Shown here: piece after piece, positions 16,163-25,529 of the stretch | Numbering within the stretch: position 1 is the first letter of the stretch | Layout: every line of letters starts with the position of its first letter | Source of the DNA: an uncultured bacterium | Lineage (GTDB): Bacteria; Vulcanimicrobiota; Xenobia; Xenobiales; Xenobiaceae | Length of the DNA: 64,000 bases | Assembly (NCBI GenBank): GCA_934644775.1 | Contig: CAKUDB010000003.1 | Coordinates: forward strand, 78,938 to 142,937 | Reading direction: 5' to 3' | Position numbers and translations under genes: made by a program | Notes under the pieces: generated by a model | What the model saw: the letters and a program-made list of their open reading frames with translations, nothing else | What the model was told of the DNA's origin: nothing | Database searches by the model: none

Positions 16163-17416
16163 ATGTCTCTCCCTTCAAACCATAGTTTTCATCTAAATTC
16201 TCAAGATATTACCAGATGGGATCTATTTGCTTGCGTGGCTGGACGCCCAGAGGGAATTGCTCTAACCAGACTAGCTCATATATTACATGTTGAGCGTGAG
16301 CGGTCTTTGATAAAGCCTTTATACGAATTGGAAGACGAAGGGCTGATCGTCTGCGATAGCCGCGATCATTACATCCTTAATAACAAATCGCTAGTAGCTA
16401 AAAATTTGCGCCAAACCCTCTCTTTTGCACTAGCCTCCAATTGCGATTACAATTTCTATTTTTCTGAGCAAATGATCGCTTTCCTAAAGAAAGCTTACAG
16501 AAGCGATCACTTTAATAACCGAGACGTACCGGCCGAGCTTTTAGATCCGGCTTTGCTCTGTCGTTTGGTAGATAATGCCTTATTGCTTATCTATAGTTAT
16601 GAGCCTTTTACCGGCCGTATGGTCAAAAATATCTTTTTAGACGGCTTGTGCGATTATTTGAAGATTAAGCGAGCCTCTTCTTTCTTTTTTAGAAAGAAGA
16701 TGCCCTTAGAACAGTTTCTGGAAGGGCGGGCAGAGAGCTTTCAAAATCCAGACGATCCTCAATTGCGAGCTGCTATGGGTCTTTTTCACGGTAAGAATTT
16801 AGCCGGACGCCATTGGGGTCTTACACCTCTGGGAGAAGAGATCAAAGAGAGCGTCGAAAAAGAAGATTCAGAGATGTTCGATCCAGTTTCCAAAGCTTGC
16901 TACGAGCAAGCTTGGCAAAAGATGCAAGAATACAGCCGAGAAGGTAAAGGCTTGACCGTAGATATTTTGCGCCAGTATCACCATCTAACTATGGCCAACA
17001 CCGATTTTGGCGGCATCTACCGAGATCATGAAGTTGTTATAGCCAACAATCCCAACTTTAAGCCGGCTCCTATCAACGAAATTCCCCAACGTTTGCAACA
17101 ATTGATCGACAATTTAACTGGCTACACGCCTTCTACTTTTGAAGAGGCTCTCGATCTTTGTGCCTATGCTTATAACGAGTTTGTCCATATCCACCCCTTC
17201 CAAGATGGCAACAGCCGTACCGCTCGTATTATCTTAGGTCATATGCTCAATTTGCTACATATGCCTTTTGAAAAGATCCCCGATAGCTTTGCGGCTCGCT
17301 TTCTGATCGTCACCAAAGGATTGCAAAAGCGCAATGATCATGAAGTGAAATACGTTTTGGAAGAGATCTACCTTAATTGTATGAACCGCAAAGAGTTGCA
17401 CCAAGTTATTAACTAA
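16163..17416 (+). CDS. Fic-domain protein with winged-helix-like N-terminus
   Basis: 417 residues. The Fic core has an intact catalytic motif, HPFQDGNSR at 344-352 followed by TARII, and the GGIYRDHEVVI flap region. Proteins with this motif usually transfer AMP from ATP to target hydroxyls. The N-terminal ~70 residues (IALTRLAHILHVERERSLIKPLYELEDEGLIV) look like a winged helix, which would suggest DNA binding or regulation. I did not find a clear S/T-x-x-x-E-G/N inhibitory motif, and no antitoxin gene adjoins. Divergent from yjbQ with a 168-bp gap. Confidence 0.85.
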   Translation: MSLPSNHSFHLNSQDITRWDLFACVAGRPEGIALTRLAHILHVERERSLIKPLYELEDEGLIVCDSRDHYILNNKSLVAKNLRQTLSFALASNCDYNFYFSEQMIAFLKKAYRSDHFNNRDVPAELLDPALLCRLVDNALLLIYSYEPFTGRMVKNIFLDGLCDYLKIKRASSFFFRKKMPLEQFLEGRAESFQNPDDPQLRAAMGLFHGKNLAGRHWGLTPLGEEIKESVEKEDSEMFDPVSKACYEQAWQKMQEYSREGKGLTVDILRQYHHLTMANTDFGGIYRDHEVVIANNPNFKPAPINEIPQRLQQLIDNLTGYTPSTFEEALDLCAYAYNEFVHIHPFQDGNSRTARIILGHMLNLLHMPFEKIPDSFAARFLIVTKGLQKRNDHEVKYVLEEIYLNCMNRKELHQVIN

Positions 17417-17458
17417 ACATAACCTGCCAAATAGTTGGCAACTAAATAAGGTGAAGAA

Positions 17459-19477
17459 TTAGAGGCGATGGAAGAGGCGATCTAAAACCTTTTCTTCCAA
17501 GATAATTCTGGTAGGACGGCCGTGCGGACAGTAAAGCGAATGCTCGACCTTAAGCATATTGTTGACCAAACCTTCCATAGCTTCAAAGCTAAGCACATCT
17601 CCAGCTTTGACGGCAGCTTTACAGCTAGCCATGGCCCTGATCTTTTCTCGCATCTGCTCCCGAATGTTGGTACGAGCAGAAATAAATTCTCCAGCTAATT
17701 CCTCTACCAACTGAGCAAAAGTAGCCGCTGCTTTGGATAAAGGCAAAGCAGCAGGTACGCCACGTAAAGCAAAACGATCGGGGCCAAAGCTTTCCACTTC
17801 ATAGCCATACTCTTGAAAAGAGGCCAAGCTGTCTTGCAAGAATTGACTGACCTGAGGAGTAAATTCGACTATTTCGGGAATGAGTAAGCCTTGGGAACGC
17901 TCGCTTAAAGCTTTTATATTAGCTAAATTTTCGTAATTGATGCGCTCTTGGGCCGTATGTTGATCGACTAGCCACAGTTTATCGTCACATAAGCCGACGA
18001 TAAAAGTTTTGTAGACTTGCCCCAACACTTTAAATGGGGGGATTTCCCTCTTTTCCCTACCTTGCCAAAGTTCACTCTGTTGCCAAGAGGTCTCCTGGAG
18101 AGCCTTTGGGGGAGTAACCTTTATCTCCTCAGGCCTAGCTTCAGCCACCATTTCGACGACAGCGCTGTGGCTACTCTGGCCTGAAGCTTCAGTATTTAGC
18201 TTCTCCAAAGTGGAGTTGCTATCTAAGGGGGAAGGCTCTCGCCTTAAAGGGGCACATAATTCCAAAGCCAACTTAGATTCACTAGGGGTAAGGTGCCTAT
18301 TCTTTTCAACCGGACTAGCCAAAAGCTTTTTCTGAGCCTCGGTGGCCTGGGGGCTAGCCTTAACCTCCCTCTTAGGCTCCTCAGCACCTTTATCCAGTTG
18401 GGAAGCTAAAAGGGCTCCTTCCTTCTGCCCCTCAACCTGGCGAGCTAAGAAATCGAAATGCCTAGGTAGGACGCTATCGGCCCGATAAGCTTCCAAAGCG
18501 CGGCTGACCGCTCTGTAGACCAGAGAAAAGACAGGACGAGGCTCGGCGAACCTTACTTCCAATTTTGTGGGGTGGACATTGACATCGACGAAAGCTGGAT
18601 CGACCGTTAAGCGCAACATACCTACCGGAAAGCGCCCCTTTTCAATTAAAGGTGAGAAGCCTTCTAGTAAAGCTTGGGAAAGATTTTGCGAGCGTATAAC
18701 CCGCCCATTCATAACTAATAATTGATAAGTACGGCTGCTCTTGGCAGCGCTAGGCCGAGCCACAAAGCCCTCGACGCTCATACCTTCGGAGCTATCGAAA
18801 ATAGGAATAAAATCGGAGCTGTCCAGTTTCCAAAGTTTAGCCAAACGTTTATCACTGCCCATATCGGCGGTAAAGGAAAAGACCTCTCGCTCATTGGAAT
18901 GGAGCGTAAAAGCCACTTCCGGCCAAGCAGCGGCTAAACGGCCCAAAAGATCGATAATTTGAGCACTTTCAGCACTGGCCGAACGTAAAAATTTTAAACG
19001 GGCCGGAGTATTATAAAAGAGATCGCGCACCGTAATACGAGTGCCCGGCACAGCGGCACAGACGCTTAAAGTGGGCTCACCTGCCCCTTCCATAGTGAGT
19101 AAGGTGCCTTCCAAATCGCCAGCTTGGCAAGTGCGAATTTCTAAGCGAGAGACAGCCCCAATACTGGGCAAAGCTTCACCGCGAAAGCCCAAAGTAAAAA
19201 GATTATCCAGATCTTCCCACTCTTTTATTTTAGAAGTGGCAAAGCGTTTGACGGCTAAGCGAGCGTCCTCGCGACTCATACCGCAGCCGTCATCGACAAC
19301 TTGCATAAACTCTCGACCGCCACCGCGAATAGCCACACTTATCTTACTCGAAGCAGCGTCGAGAGCATTTTCTACCAATTCTTTAATTACAGAAGCCGGG
19401 CGGTCGACAACTTCCCCAGCGGCAATGCGCTCGTAAACACTCTTTTCTAGAAGGCGTACTTTGGGCTCTTTATCCAT
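17459..19477 (-). CDS. mutL: DNA mismatch repair protein MutL (endonuclease type)
   Basis: 672 residues. The GHKL ATPase has ERIAAGEVVDRPASVIKELVENALDA, DDGCGM and TLGFRGEAL. A charged linker follows. The C-terminal domain has DQHTAQERINYE, ACKAAVK, CPHGRP and a terminal FHR, which are the metal-binding motifs of endonuclease-type MutL. The first motif reads T where DQHA is usual. This implies nick-making, MutH-independent repair. It lies 45 bp downstream of the deacetylase gene. Confidence 0.96.
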   Translation of the reverse strand: MDKEPKVRLLEKSVYERIAAGEVVDRPASVIKELVENALDAASSKISVAIRGGGREFMQVVDDGCGMSREDARLAVKRFATSKIKEWEDLDNLFTLGFRGEALPSIGAVSRLEIRTCQAGDLEGTLLTMEGAGEPTLSVCAAVPGTRITVRDLFYNTPARLKFLRSASAESAQIIDLLGRLAAAWPEVAFTLHSNEREVFSFTADMGSDKRLAKLWKLDSSDFIPIFDSSEGMSVEGFVARPSAAKSSRTYQLLVMNGRVIRSQNLSQALLEGFSPLIEKGRFPVGMLRLTVDPAFVDVNVHPTKLEVRFAEPRPVFSLVYRAVSRALEAYRADSVLPRHFDFLARQVEGQKEGALLASQLDKGAEEPKREVKASPQATEAQKKLLASPVEKNRHLTPSESKLALELCAPLRREPSPLDSNSTLEKLNTEASGQSSHSAVVEMVAEARPEEIKVTPPKALQETSWQQSELWQGREKREIPPFKVLGQVYKTFIVGLCDDKLWLVDQHTAQERINYENLANIKALSERSQGLLIPEIVEFTPQVSQFLQDSLASFQEYGYEVESFGPDRFALRGVPAALPLSKAAATFAQLVEELAGEFISARTNIREQMREKIRAMASCKAAVKAGDVLSFEAMEGLVNNMLKVEHSLYCPHGRPTRIILEEKVLDRLFHRL

Positions 19478-19522
19478 TTTACTTCCTAAAAAATCTTTCC
19501 CGGAAAAGACCTAGAGATAGCA

Positions 19523-20329
19523 TTATAACAATTCGTCAATACGTACCAATTCAAAGCCGCGCCCCCGCAAGCCAACGATAATTGAAGGCAAAGCCTGGGC
19601 AGTCTGTTGGCGGTCTCCCCCACCGTCATGTAATAAGACAATATCTCCAGGCTGAGCTTGCGCAACAACTCTCTGGGCAATAACAGCAGCTCCTGGAAGT
19701 TGCCAATCGCGTGGGCAATTAGACCACAATACGGCTAACTGGCGCAAACGGCTTCCGTCTCTTAAATTCCAAGGATAACGCATTCCATAAGGGGGACGAT
19801 AATAGCGTATTTTTTCACCTAAAACCTCTTCCAAAACTAAACCGCCCTCTTTTATTTCCCGACGAGCACGAGCTGGCGTACAGCCCAAGAAGTTGCAATG
19901 CGAAAAGCTATGCGAACCGACTAAATGGCCCTCGGCTTTTATTCGTTGGACTAACTTAGGAAACTCCAGTACATTTTGGCCTACACAGAAGAAGGAAGCT
20001 TTAACCTTTTCCTGGGCCAAAATATCTAAAATTAAAGGGGTGTTTAGAGGGTGGGGGCCGTCATCGAAAGTGAGAGCGATCTTGTGGCTTTGACGACTTC
20101 CATGGGAGAGTACCTCTCCGTATAAAGAAGAAGTTACGTTGACGCAAGGCTCTAAAAGGGCTCCGAAAGTAAGGATCGCGCTGTAAGCTCCCCAAAAAAG
20201 AGAAGCTTTTCGGTATTTCTTGGGGCACAAGGCCCAAGCGGCCAAGGTAAGAGCTCCAGTGCCTAAACAATAGGCCGCTTGATAGTTTTCGTGTACCCAG
20301 TCACGTATTTCTTCGCTATAAAAATCCAT
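19523..20329 (-). CDS. Membrane-anchored polysaccharide deacetylase (NodB domain)
   Basis: About 268 residues from the ATG at 20329 (GAGGA upstream). N-terminal hydrophobic segments (GALTLAAWAL, AYSAILTFGALL) anchor it. The NodB domain has TFDDGPH, the metal-binding HSFSH, RPPYG and LLHDGGG. Such enzymes remove N-acetyl groups from peptidoglycan or other cell-surface polysaccharides. Directly upstream of mutL on the same strand. Confidence 0.9.
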   Translation of the reverse strand: MDFYSEEIRDWVHENYQAAYCLGTGALTLAAWALCPKKYRKASLFWGAYSAILTFGALLEPCVNVTSSLYGEVLSHGSRQSHKIALTFDDGPHPLNTPLILDILAQEKVKASFFCVGQNVLEFPKLVQRIKAEGHLVGSHSFSHCNFLGCTPARARREIKEGGLVLEEVLGEKIRYYRPPYGMRYPWNLRDGSRLRQLAVLWSNCPRDWQLPGAAVIAQRVVAQAQPGDIVLLHDGGGDRQQTAQALPSIIVGLRGRGFELVRIDELL

Positions 20330-20495
20330 AGCCAATCTTCCTCAAAATAACTAACCAGCTAAATTTACTATCACATCTGCCCTTCCTGCTCTAAGTTAAG
20401 AGCTTTATTTTTTACAAAGGGGAAAATATTTAGTAGTGCGAACTTGAAAGCGTTGCCGTTCGCGTACCTGACATTTTTGGAGGTTGTATACATAT

Positions 20496-20876
20496 ATGAG
20501 CGATAATAGTTTGTCTGGAAGAGGTAAAACTCAAGATCAACTGGCCAGCAAGCATGACACTGCCAGAGGCTTGCGAGAGCATGAAGAGAGACTACTACTC
20601 GAATTAAAAAAGACTAGAGAGACCAGAGAAAAGCAGGCTGAGCAAGAAGCGGAACAGGCAGCTAATATTCACTATATGAAATGCCCCCACTGCGGCTTTG
20701 ACCTAAAAAATGAGCCTATAGAAGAGTTCGACCTGACTTTACCCAGATGTGAGCATTGTAAAGGAATATTTGTCAGTGCCGAGCAGATTCAAGCTATAAA
20801 GAAACATTTCGGCGTATTTAGCAAACTGGCCCGCTTTGGCTCAGTTTTTACCGGCGGTACAAAGAAGAAAAGATAA
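20496..20876 (+). CDS. Zinc-ribbon protein (zf-TFIIB-like)
   Basis: 126 residues from the ATG at 20496; GGAGG lies 12 nt upstream, and a TTG at 20484 is too close to it. The N-terminal half is charged and helical (coiled-coil-like). The C-terminal half has CPHCG...CEHCKGIF, typical of short zinc-ribbon proteins, and ends in basic residues. Function unknown. It converges with the pseudopilus operon, with 7 bp between stops and no terminator visible. Confidence 0.7.
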   Translation: MSDNSLSGRGKTQDQLASKHDTARGLREHEERLLLELKKTRETREKQAEQEAEQAANIHYMKCPHCGFDLKNEPIEEFDLTLPRCEHCKGIFVSAEQIQAIKKHFGVFSKLARFGSVFTGGTKKKR

Positions 20877-20883
20877 AGAGCTC

Positions 20884-21957
20884 TCAGCACCAAGCTTGTC
20901 GAAAAACTTCCCCCAATTCATCTTGGTTGGCCGAAACCAAAGCCAGTATTTCTATTTCTGCTTTAGCTTCAGCTGCCCGCACCTTATCTGAAAGGTGTTG
21001 CGAAGCTGAAGTTTTTCGAAGAGGGAGGGGGGCTCTCTTTAGTATTTTATGTATACTACTGACAGAAGGACTGCTTAAAGCCCAGCGCACCAGCCTGGCT
21101 TGAGCAGCTTGCCTAAAACAGCCAAAACTCAATTCTTTGTTCTTGAGTCGAGAGCAAAACTTAGAGAATTGAGCCGAATCTAGCTCCGGGCCCAAGCCGT
21201 CACCCCCTTTTAGGGATACTGCCCGACCATTGAGGCTTCGCTCCAGTTGGCCTTTGAGGGATGTATAGTAAAATTGTAAAGCTTCACGCTCGACATTGGC
21301 ACCACACTTAGCCAAAAGGTAGCGCCTCTCCAAAAATTCCAAATAGAGCCATAAATCTAAGATATGCTTTTGGCTGGCAAACTTTGATTGGCAGAATTTG
21401 TAAGCCGAATGTAAGACTTGTAAGCGCTCGTGCTCGACGCCTTTCAAAAGCTGACACCGCCAGAGTTGGCTTAATCGTTTTTGAGCTTTTACCAATAGAT
21501 GAGAATATTTCTGTAGATTAAATATCTTAAAAAATATTTTTTTAAGTTTGACCAATAGTTTCTTTCCAGTAGAACTAGCGGCCAAGTTGTCTTGAGGGAG
21601 TAAGTTTTCAATCATTTGATTCAATCTATTTAGCTTAAAGGGCTTCAAAAGTACGCCTTCTATCTTTTCTTCTTTAAGCCTTAACTCCAAGTTAGCCAGA
21701 GCCGCCACAATAAGAATCTGTTTTTGTTTAGGATATTTGGTGCGACAGCACCTAAGTATATGTAGTTGGGTTTCTAAGTCAGAACCGGAGTTGGCTATTA
21801 AAAGATCGGCCTCGCACCTTAGCAATTGCTCCATAAGTTGAGAAGCGCCGCCCTTTAAACGAGTAACTCGATAATCGGCTTTTTGTAACACGTAGATAAG
21901 CATATCGCCCACTATGCAGTCTTGATCACAAACGATTATATGTTGCCTTTTATCCAT
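20884..21957 (-). CDS. Degenerate receiver-domain protein, last gene of pseudopilus operon
   Basis: 357 residues. The N-terminal ~120 residues fold like a response-regulator receiver: the acidic pair region reads VCDQD, and a Lys is present in LLKPF. The phospho-acceptor position is Asn56 (DLLIANSGS) instead of Asp, so it cannot be phosphorylated in the usual way. The remaining helical region (~140-357) has no recognised family and no membrane helix. It is 23 bp downstream of the gspF-like gene. A pseudo-receiver could sense or scaffold, for example at a pilus base; this is an inference. Confidence 0.7.
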   Translation of the reverse strand: MDKRQHIIVCDQDCIVGDMLIYVLQKADYRVTRLKGGASQLMEQLLRCEADLLIANSGSDLETQLHILRCCRTKYPKQKQILIVAALANLELRLKEEKIEGVLLKPFKLNRLNQMIENLLPQDNLAASSTGKKLLVKLKKIFFKIFNLQKYSHLLVKAQKRLSQLWRCQLLKGVEHERLQVLHSAYKFCQSKFASQKHILDLWLYLEFLERRYLLAKCGANVEREALQFYYTSLKGQLERSLNGRAVSLKGGDGLGPELDSAQFSKFCSRLKNKELSFGCFRQAAQARLVRWALSSPSVSSIHKILKRAPLPLRKTSASQHLSDKVRAAEAKAEIEILALVSANQDELGEVFRQAWC

Positions 21958-21980
21958 TGCTCTTCCCCCCTATTTTTTGA

Positions 21981-23009
21981 TTAAGCTGCGCTCAAGTTGA
22001 TAAACTCATACAAAGGCGCAAATAATGCCAAAAGTACCCCCGCAGTACCTAATCCCATAAAGCTTAATAAAACAGGCTCAATCAAAACAGAGAGCTTATT
22101 TATATCATAATTAACTTGCTCGTTATAAAATGAACTTAGACGCTCCAAGACATCATCCAGACAATTGGCTTCCATAGCCACGTGGACGGCGTCGATAAAG
22201 GTTCGGGGAAAATACTTTCCCATTTTTAAAGCTTCGCTAAATTCACAACCTTGGCTAACACCAGTAACCGTCTCTTCCAAAGCTAAAGCTAAAGGATAAT
22301 TGGCTAAAGCTAAACCGATTATTTGTAAAGAGCTATTCAGAGACAATCCGCTGCGCAAAAGTAAAGCCAAAGTATGGCAAAAACGGGCAGAAAGGATATT
22401 TTTAACGATTTTGCCCAGTAAGGGGATCTCCAAAACAAAACTTTGCCACTGCCTCTGTCCGTATGACGATAGCCTATAAGTTTTTAAAGCCAAGCAACAA
22501 GCAACTATTAAGATCCCCAAAATAGCCCAAAGGGCTTTATTTTGCATTAAAGAGACGACGCTTAAGAGGATGGAAGTAGGCAGAGGCAAGTGGCTTAGAG
22601 TATCAAAAATAGGGGTAAAAGAAGGGATAATATGGAGCATAACCATAACGCTTAAAGTGGCGAAACCTAGACATACCAGCAAAGGATATTGCAAAGCTGA
22701 GCTCAATTTGCGTTTTAGTTCCAATTCCATAGAGAAAAAAGAGGAAATATCTAGACAAATATCATCGATAGCGCAGGAAGCTTCTCCGGCTTTGATTAGT
22801 CCCATTTCGATTAGCTCAAAATAGTCTGGCTGCATACTCCAGGCCTGAGTTAAGGTACTCCCTCGGCAAACTTCTCGGCTAACCTCTAACCAGACATTTT
22901 GCTCGTCTTTCCGTTTACAACATTGGGCCACAGCTTCTAACGCTTTAACCACATGGACTCCCGAGCGCAACATCACACCCAATTGGCGATAGATAAAGAT
23001 CTTCTCCAC
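21981..23009 (-). CDS. Type II secretion/type IV pilus inner-membrane protein, GspF/PilC family
   Basis: About 342 residues from the GTG at 23009; GGAGG lies 8 nt upstream. A TTG at 23024 would extend it by five residues. Two T2SSF domains are visible (YRQLGVMLRSGVHVVKALEAVAQ and ARFCHTLALLLRSGLSLNSSLQIIGLA), each followed by hydrophobic membrane segments. GspF-type proteins anchor pilus or pseudopilus assembly ATPases. The matching ATPase is not in this window. It overlaps no neighbour and follows the pilin gene by 5 bp. Confidence 0.93.
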   Translation of the reverse strand: MEKIFIYRQLGVMLRSGVHVVKALEAVAQCCKRKDEQNVWLEVSREVCRGSTLTQAWSMQPDYFELIEMGLIKAGEASCAIDDICLDISSFFSMELELKRKLSSALQYPLLVCLGFATLSVMVMLHIIPSFTPIFDTLSHLPLPTSILLSVVSLMQNKALWAILGILIVACCLALKTYRLSSYGQRQWQSFVLEIPLLGKIVKNILSARFCHTLALLLRSGLSLNSSLQIIGLALANYPLALALEETVTGVSQGCEFSEALKMGKYFPRTFIDAVHVAMEANCLDDVLERLSSFYNEQVNYDINKLSVLIEPVLLSFMGLGTAGVLLALFAPLYEFINLSAA

Positions 23010-23014
23010 TAGCC

Positions 23015-24280
23015 TCACCTCCAATCCATCTTACTGAAACTGGCGCTTGACAAAAGACCTTCGGGAGAAGGGGTGGCCGCCCACTGTCCTCCTAAAAGCG
23101 TATTGATATACAAGCGACTATTACCGGGATCGATCCACAAAGCTCGAGGTTGAGCTTGACACAATGGCTCTGGCATAGAAATCTGTTGCCAAGTTCCCTT
23201 ACTGCCATTCTCTTGAAAAATAAGAGCATAAACGAAACTATTATCCATAGTATAGATAGCCGATCCCCAACTATTTACAGCTACAGAATGTAAAGGGCCA
23301 GCCCCCGAAAAAGGGACTTCCACAATCTCCCCCCAACCGGAGAAAGAATTGATCTTTTCGGATACAGCTTGAGGCAAATTGCCCCAGTAGAATTGGCGCA
23401 AACGGCGAGAAAAGCCCTCACAAAGCCAAACGCTGCTGCCATATTGATCACAAGCGACTGCACGTAAATCTTTTATAGGCTTTTGCTTACTAGTTAAACA
23501 CAGGCCGTTTTTCCAAGAGTAAACTCCACTAGCATCGGAATCGTCTAAAACCCACAGAGCTCGATTGGCACTGTCGGCACAAAAAAGGAAACTCCCCATT
23601 TTGTCGGCAGCAAGATCGACTATATGGGCTCGGTAGCCTTGCTGATTGGGAGGAAGTTCAATCGCTTGGCAGGCGATATTCTTACCGCTAGCATCAAAAA
23701 CCATTTGCAAAACCTGAGGCTCACGCTGGTGGGCCAACCAGACGATCCCCTGTCCCGGATGGCCACTAATAGCCCCTGTTGGCCAGCTAGAAGCAACTCC
23801 AGAAGCTGGTTGGGTAGTGGCCAACGTCTCCCAAAAAGAGACTTTAGCAAATGGTTTTTTAAAGCGACTATCAGTAAAAACGGCCTCGCTGTCGTAGATA
23901 TGGGCGTCTAAAGAGATGGGAACTTCAGTATTGATAAGGCGACGTAAAGTACATAAAGGTGCCTTATTGTGCCCTGTATATACAGTTAATAAACTAAAAT
24001 CGTTACTAAAAGCAGAAATTTGCGCTTTCCAATAATATTCTTGATGGGGGGCCGGAAAGGTACCTTTTTGCTCTGCAGGTAAAGAAGAGGGCGGACGATT
24101 TTGCAATTCTTCCATCTTGGCCTGACCCAAGTTGACGGCGGCAGTAAAGCGATCGGTGCTCAAATTGGCCTTGGTACCGAAAGCATAAGTTCCCAATAGG
24201 TAGCCAGCGGCGCAAAAGACTAGAAAGATCCCCATCATTAGTTCTAACAAAGTATAAGCTCTAAGTGTCTTCCTTATCAT
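23015..24280 (-). CDS. Prepilin-type protein with large beta-propeller-like body
   Basis: 421 residues. The N-terminus RAYTLLELMMGIFLVFCAAGYLLG is a type IV prepilin signal with the usual Glu at +5, but Ala rather than Gly precedes the cleavage site. Residues ~150-420 contain repeated short beta-like units ending in W-L or V-Y (IVDLAADKMGSFLFCADSAN, AVACDQYGSSVWLCEGF, SVAVNSWGSAIYTMDNS), reminiscent of NHL/SMP-30-type propellers. A pilin carrying such a domain would display it at a pseudopilus tip or surface. Second in the operon after the gspJ- and pilX-like genes. Confidence 0.7.
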   Translation of the reverse strand: MIRKTLRAYTLLELMMGIFLVFCAAGYLLGTYAFGTKANLSTDRFTAAVNLGQAKMEELQNRPPSSLPAEQKGTFPAPHQEYYWKAQISAFSNDFSLLTVYTGHNKAPLCTLRRLINTEVPISLDAHIYDSEAVFTDSRFKKPFAKVSFWETLATTQPASGVASSWPTGAISGHPGQGIVWLAHQREPQVLQMVFDASGKNIACQAIELPPNQQGYRAHIVDLAADKMGSFLFCADSANRALWVLDDSDASGVYSWKNGLCLTSKQKPIKDLRAVACDQYGSSVWLCEGFSRRLRQFYWGNLPQAVSEKINSFSGWGEIVEVPFSGAGPLHSVAVNSWGSAIYTMDNSFVYALIFQENGSKGTWQQISMPEPLCQAQPRALWIDPGNSRLYINTLLGGQWAATPSPEGLLSSASFSKMDWR

Positions 24281-24286
24281 ATTGGA

Positions 24287-24949
24287 CTATACCCCCAAAA
24301 TTTCAAGTTCTGTATATAAGTTTCTAAATAAGTTGGATGCTTTTGGCTTGGGGCGGAGCTTATTTTTATGGGGTTCCAACTCACTAAAAGAAACTGTTAC
24401 ACTCAGTTCCAAAAATTGTAACCCGCCACGCACACGCCAATTGATAGAATTTAGACTTATAGAAGACAACTCACGGGCCAAGATACGCTGGGAATTTATT
24501 TGTTCAGGAGATGATAAATTATCCGCTCGAGGTTCAAAGCCCGGTTTATATAAACATCTGGTTAAAATTCTACTCTCTGAATCCCAATGGAAACCGACAA
24601 TAGAGGCTTTACCATCTTGGTCTGGAGCTTGGCGAAAGATAAATTTGAAGCCAACCTTATCGTTGGCGCTCAGATGGTAGCCCTGACGCCAAATTTCCCT
24701 ATCGACTTTGGGCCAAAGTATCTCTTCACAAGAACGTAAATCGCGGCTCATTACTTCTAGAGCCAAAGCTGCCGAGCGCATAGCTCTCATACCCATTTCG
24801 CTATGCTTATAACTGCGCATGGACGCTAAACTTAGCCGCCCTACTAAGCCAAGAAAAAGGACTGTCAAAGCACAACATATTAGCAATTCAACGATAGTAA
24901 TGCCCCAACTTTTTCTCTTATAAATCGGGCCTTTGTTCATATACTGCAT
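24287..24949 (-). CDS. Prepilin-type protein, GspJ-like
   Basis: About 220 residues from the ATG at 24949, preceded by a G-rich ribosome site (AGGGGGGTGG); a TTG at 24979 would extend it by ten. The prepilin motif is G|ITIVELL followed by a hydrophobic helix (CALTVLFLGLVGRLSLASM), with the Glu at +5. The body has the MSRDLRSCEEI pattern seen in GspJ/PulJ minor pseudopilins. Overlaps the upstream gene by 32 bp. Confidence 0.8.
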   Translation of the reverse strand: MQYMNKGPIYKRKSWGITIVELLICCALTVLFLGLVGRLSLASMRSYKHSEMGMRAMRSAALALEVMSRDLRSCEEILWPKVDREIWRQGYHLSANDKVGFKFIFRQAPDQDGKASIVGFHWDSESRILTRCLYKPGFEPRADNLSSPEQINSQRILARELSSISLNSINWRVRGGLQFLELSVTVSFSELEPHKNKLRPKPKASNLFRNLYTELEILGV

Positions 24950-25478
24950 TTTTCCACCCCCCTGCGGAATCGCGTACAATATAAAGGTTGGCTTCTAAAC
25001 AAGTCGGCTTTCCGCTACTACTTAAGGTTCCCTCAACTACCCCTCTAACTCTCATAACCTTGGCCGACAAACTACTTATTTCAAAATAGTAATGGTCGAC
25101 TCCAGCCACCACGGGAACTCTAACCCAAACCACTCCCTCAGAAGAGGTTTGAGGCTCAGAAAGCGACTTATTGCCCGGCATATCCAGTAAAAAAGGCCTA
25201 GAGCCGTACTGACAATAATTAAAGAAATAATCGCAACCAGATCTAGCTAAGTACCAAGCTTGTAAATTACGCTCTTGAATACCGGAAAAGCGACGCTCGC
25301 TCTGTAAAGAAAGCAAATAAGCGGCTCCTAGGATAAGCATTACGGTAGTTAGCATCATGGCCATAATTAAGGCTCCGCCTCGCTGATATTGGCGACGGAA
25401 GCCGAAGTGGCCTAGGAGCCAACCTCGGCTTATCGGCTGCTGTAGATTTTTGATATAACTAAAATAGATATGCAGCAA
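24918..25478 (-). CDS. GspK/PilX-like minor pilin
   Basis: About 186 residues from the TTG at 25478, which has GGGGGGAAG 8 nt upstream; a TTG at 25523 lacks one. After a basic N-terminal leader, RGGALIMAMMLTTVMLILGAAYLLSLQSE is a pilin-like hydrophobic helix without the +5 Glu, as in GspK/PilX. The body has YLARSGCDYFF, close to the YxAxxG pattern of PilX/GspK. It probably acts at the pseudopilus tip. Confidence 0.7.
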   Translation of the reverse strand: MLHIYFSYIKNLQQPISRGWLLGHFGFRRQYQRGGALIMAMMLTTVMLILGAAYLLSLQSERRFSGIQERNLQAWYLARSGCDYFFNYCQYGSRPFLLDMPGNKSLSEPQTSSEGVVWVRVPVVAGVDHYYFEISSLSAKVMRVRGVVEGTLSSSGKPTCLEANLYIVRDSAGGWKNAVYEQRPDL

Positions 25479-25529
25479 GATAACTTCCCCCCAAGGCAGC
25501 AGATTGCAATCTGCCGCAGCCAATTAAGT

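Noticed and set aside
17425..17440. Small hairpin TGCCAA/TTGGCA between Fic and mutL as a terminator
   Set aside because: The stem is only 6 bp and no T-tract follows on either strand.
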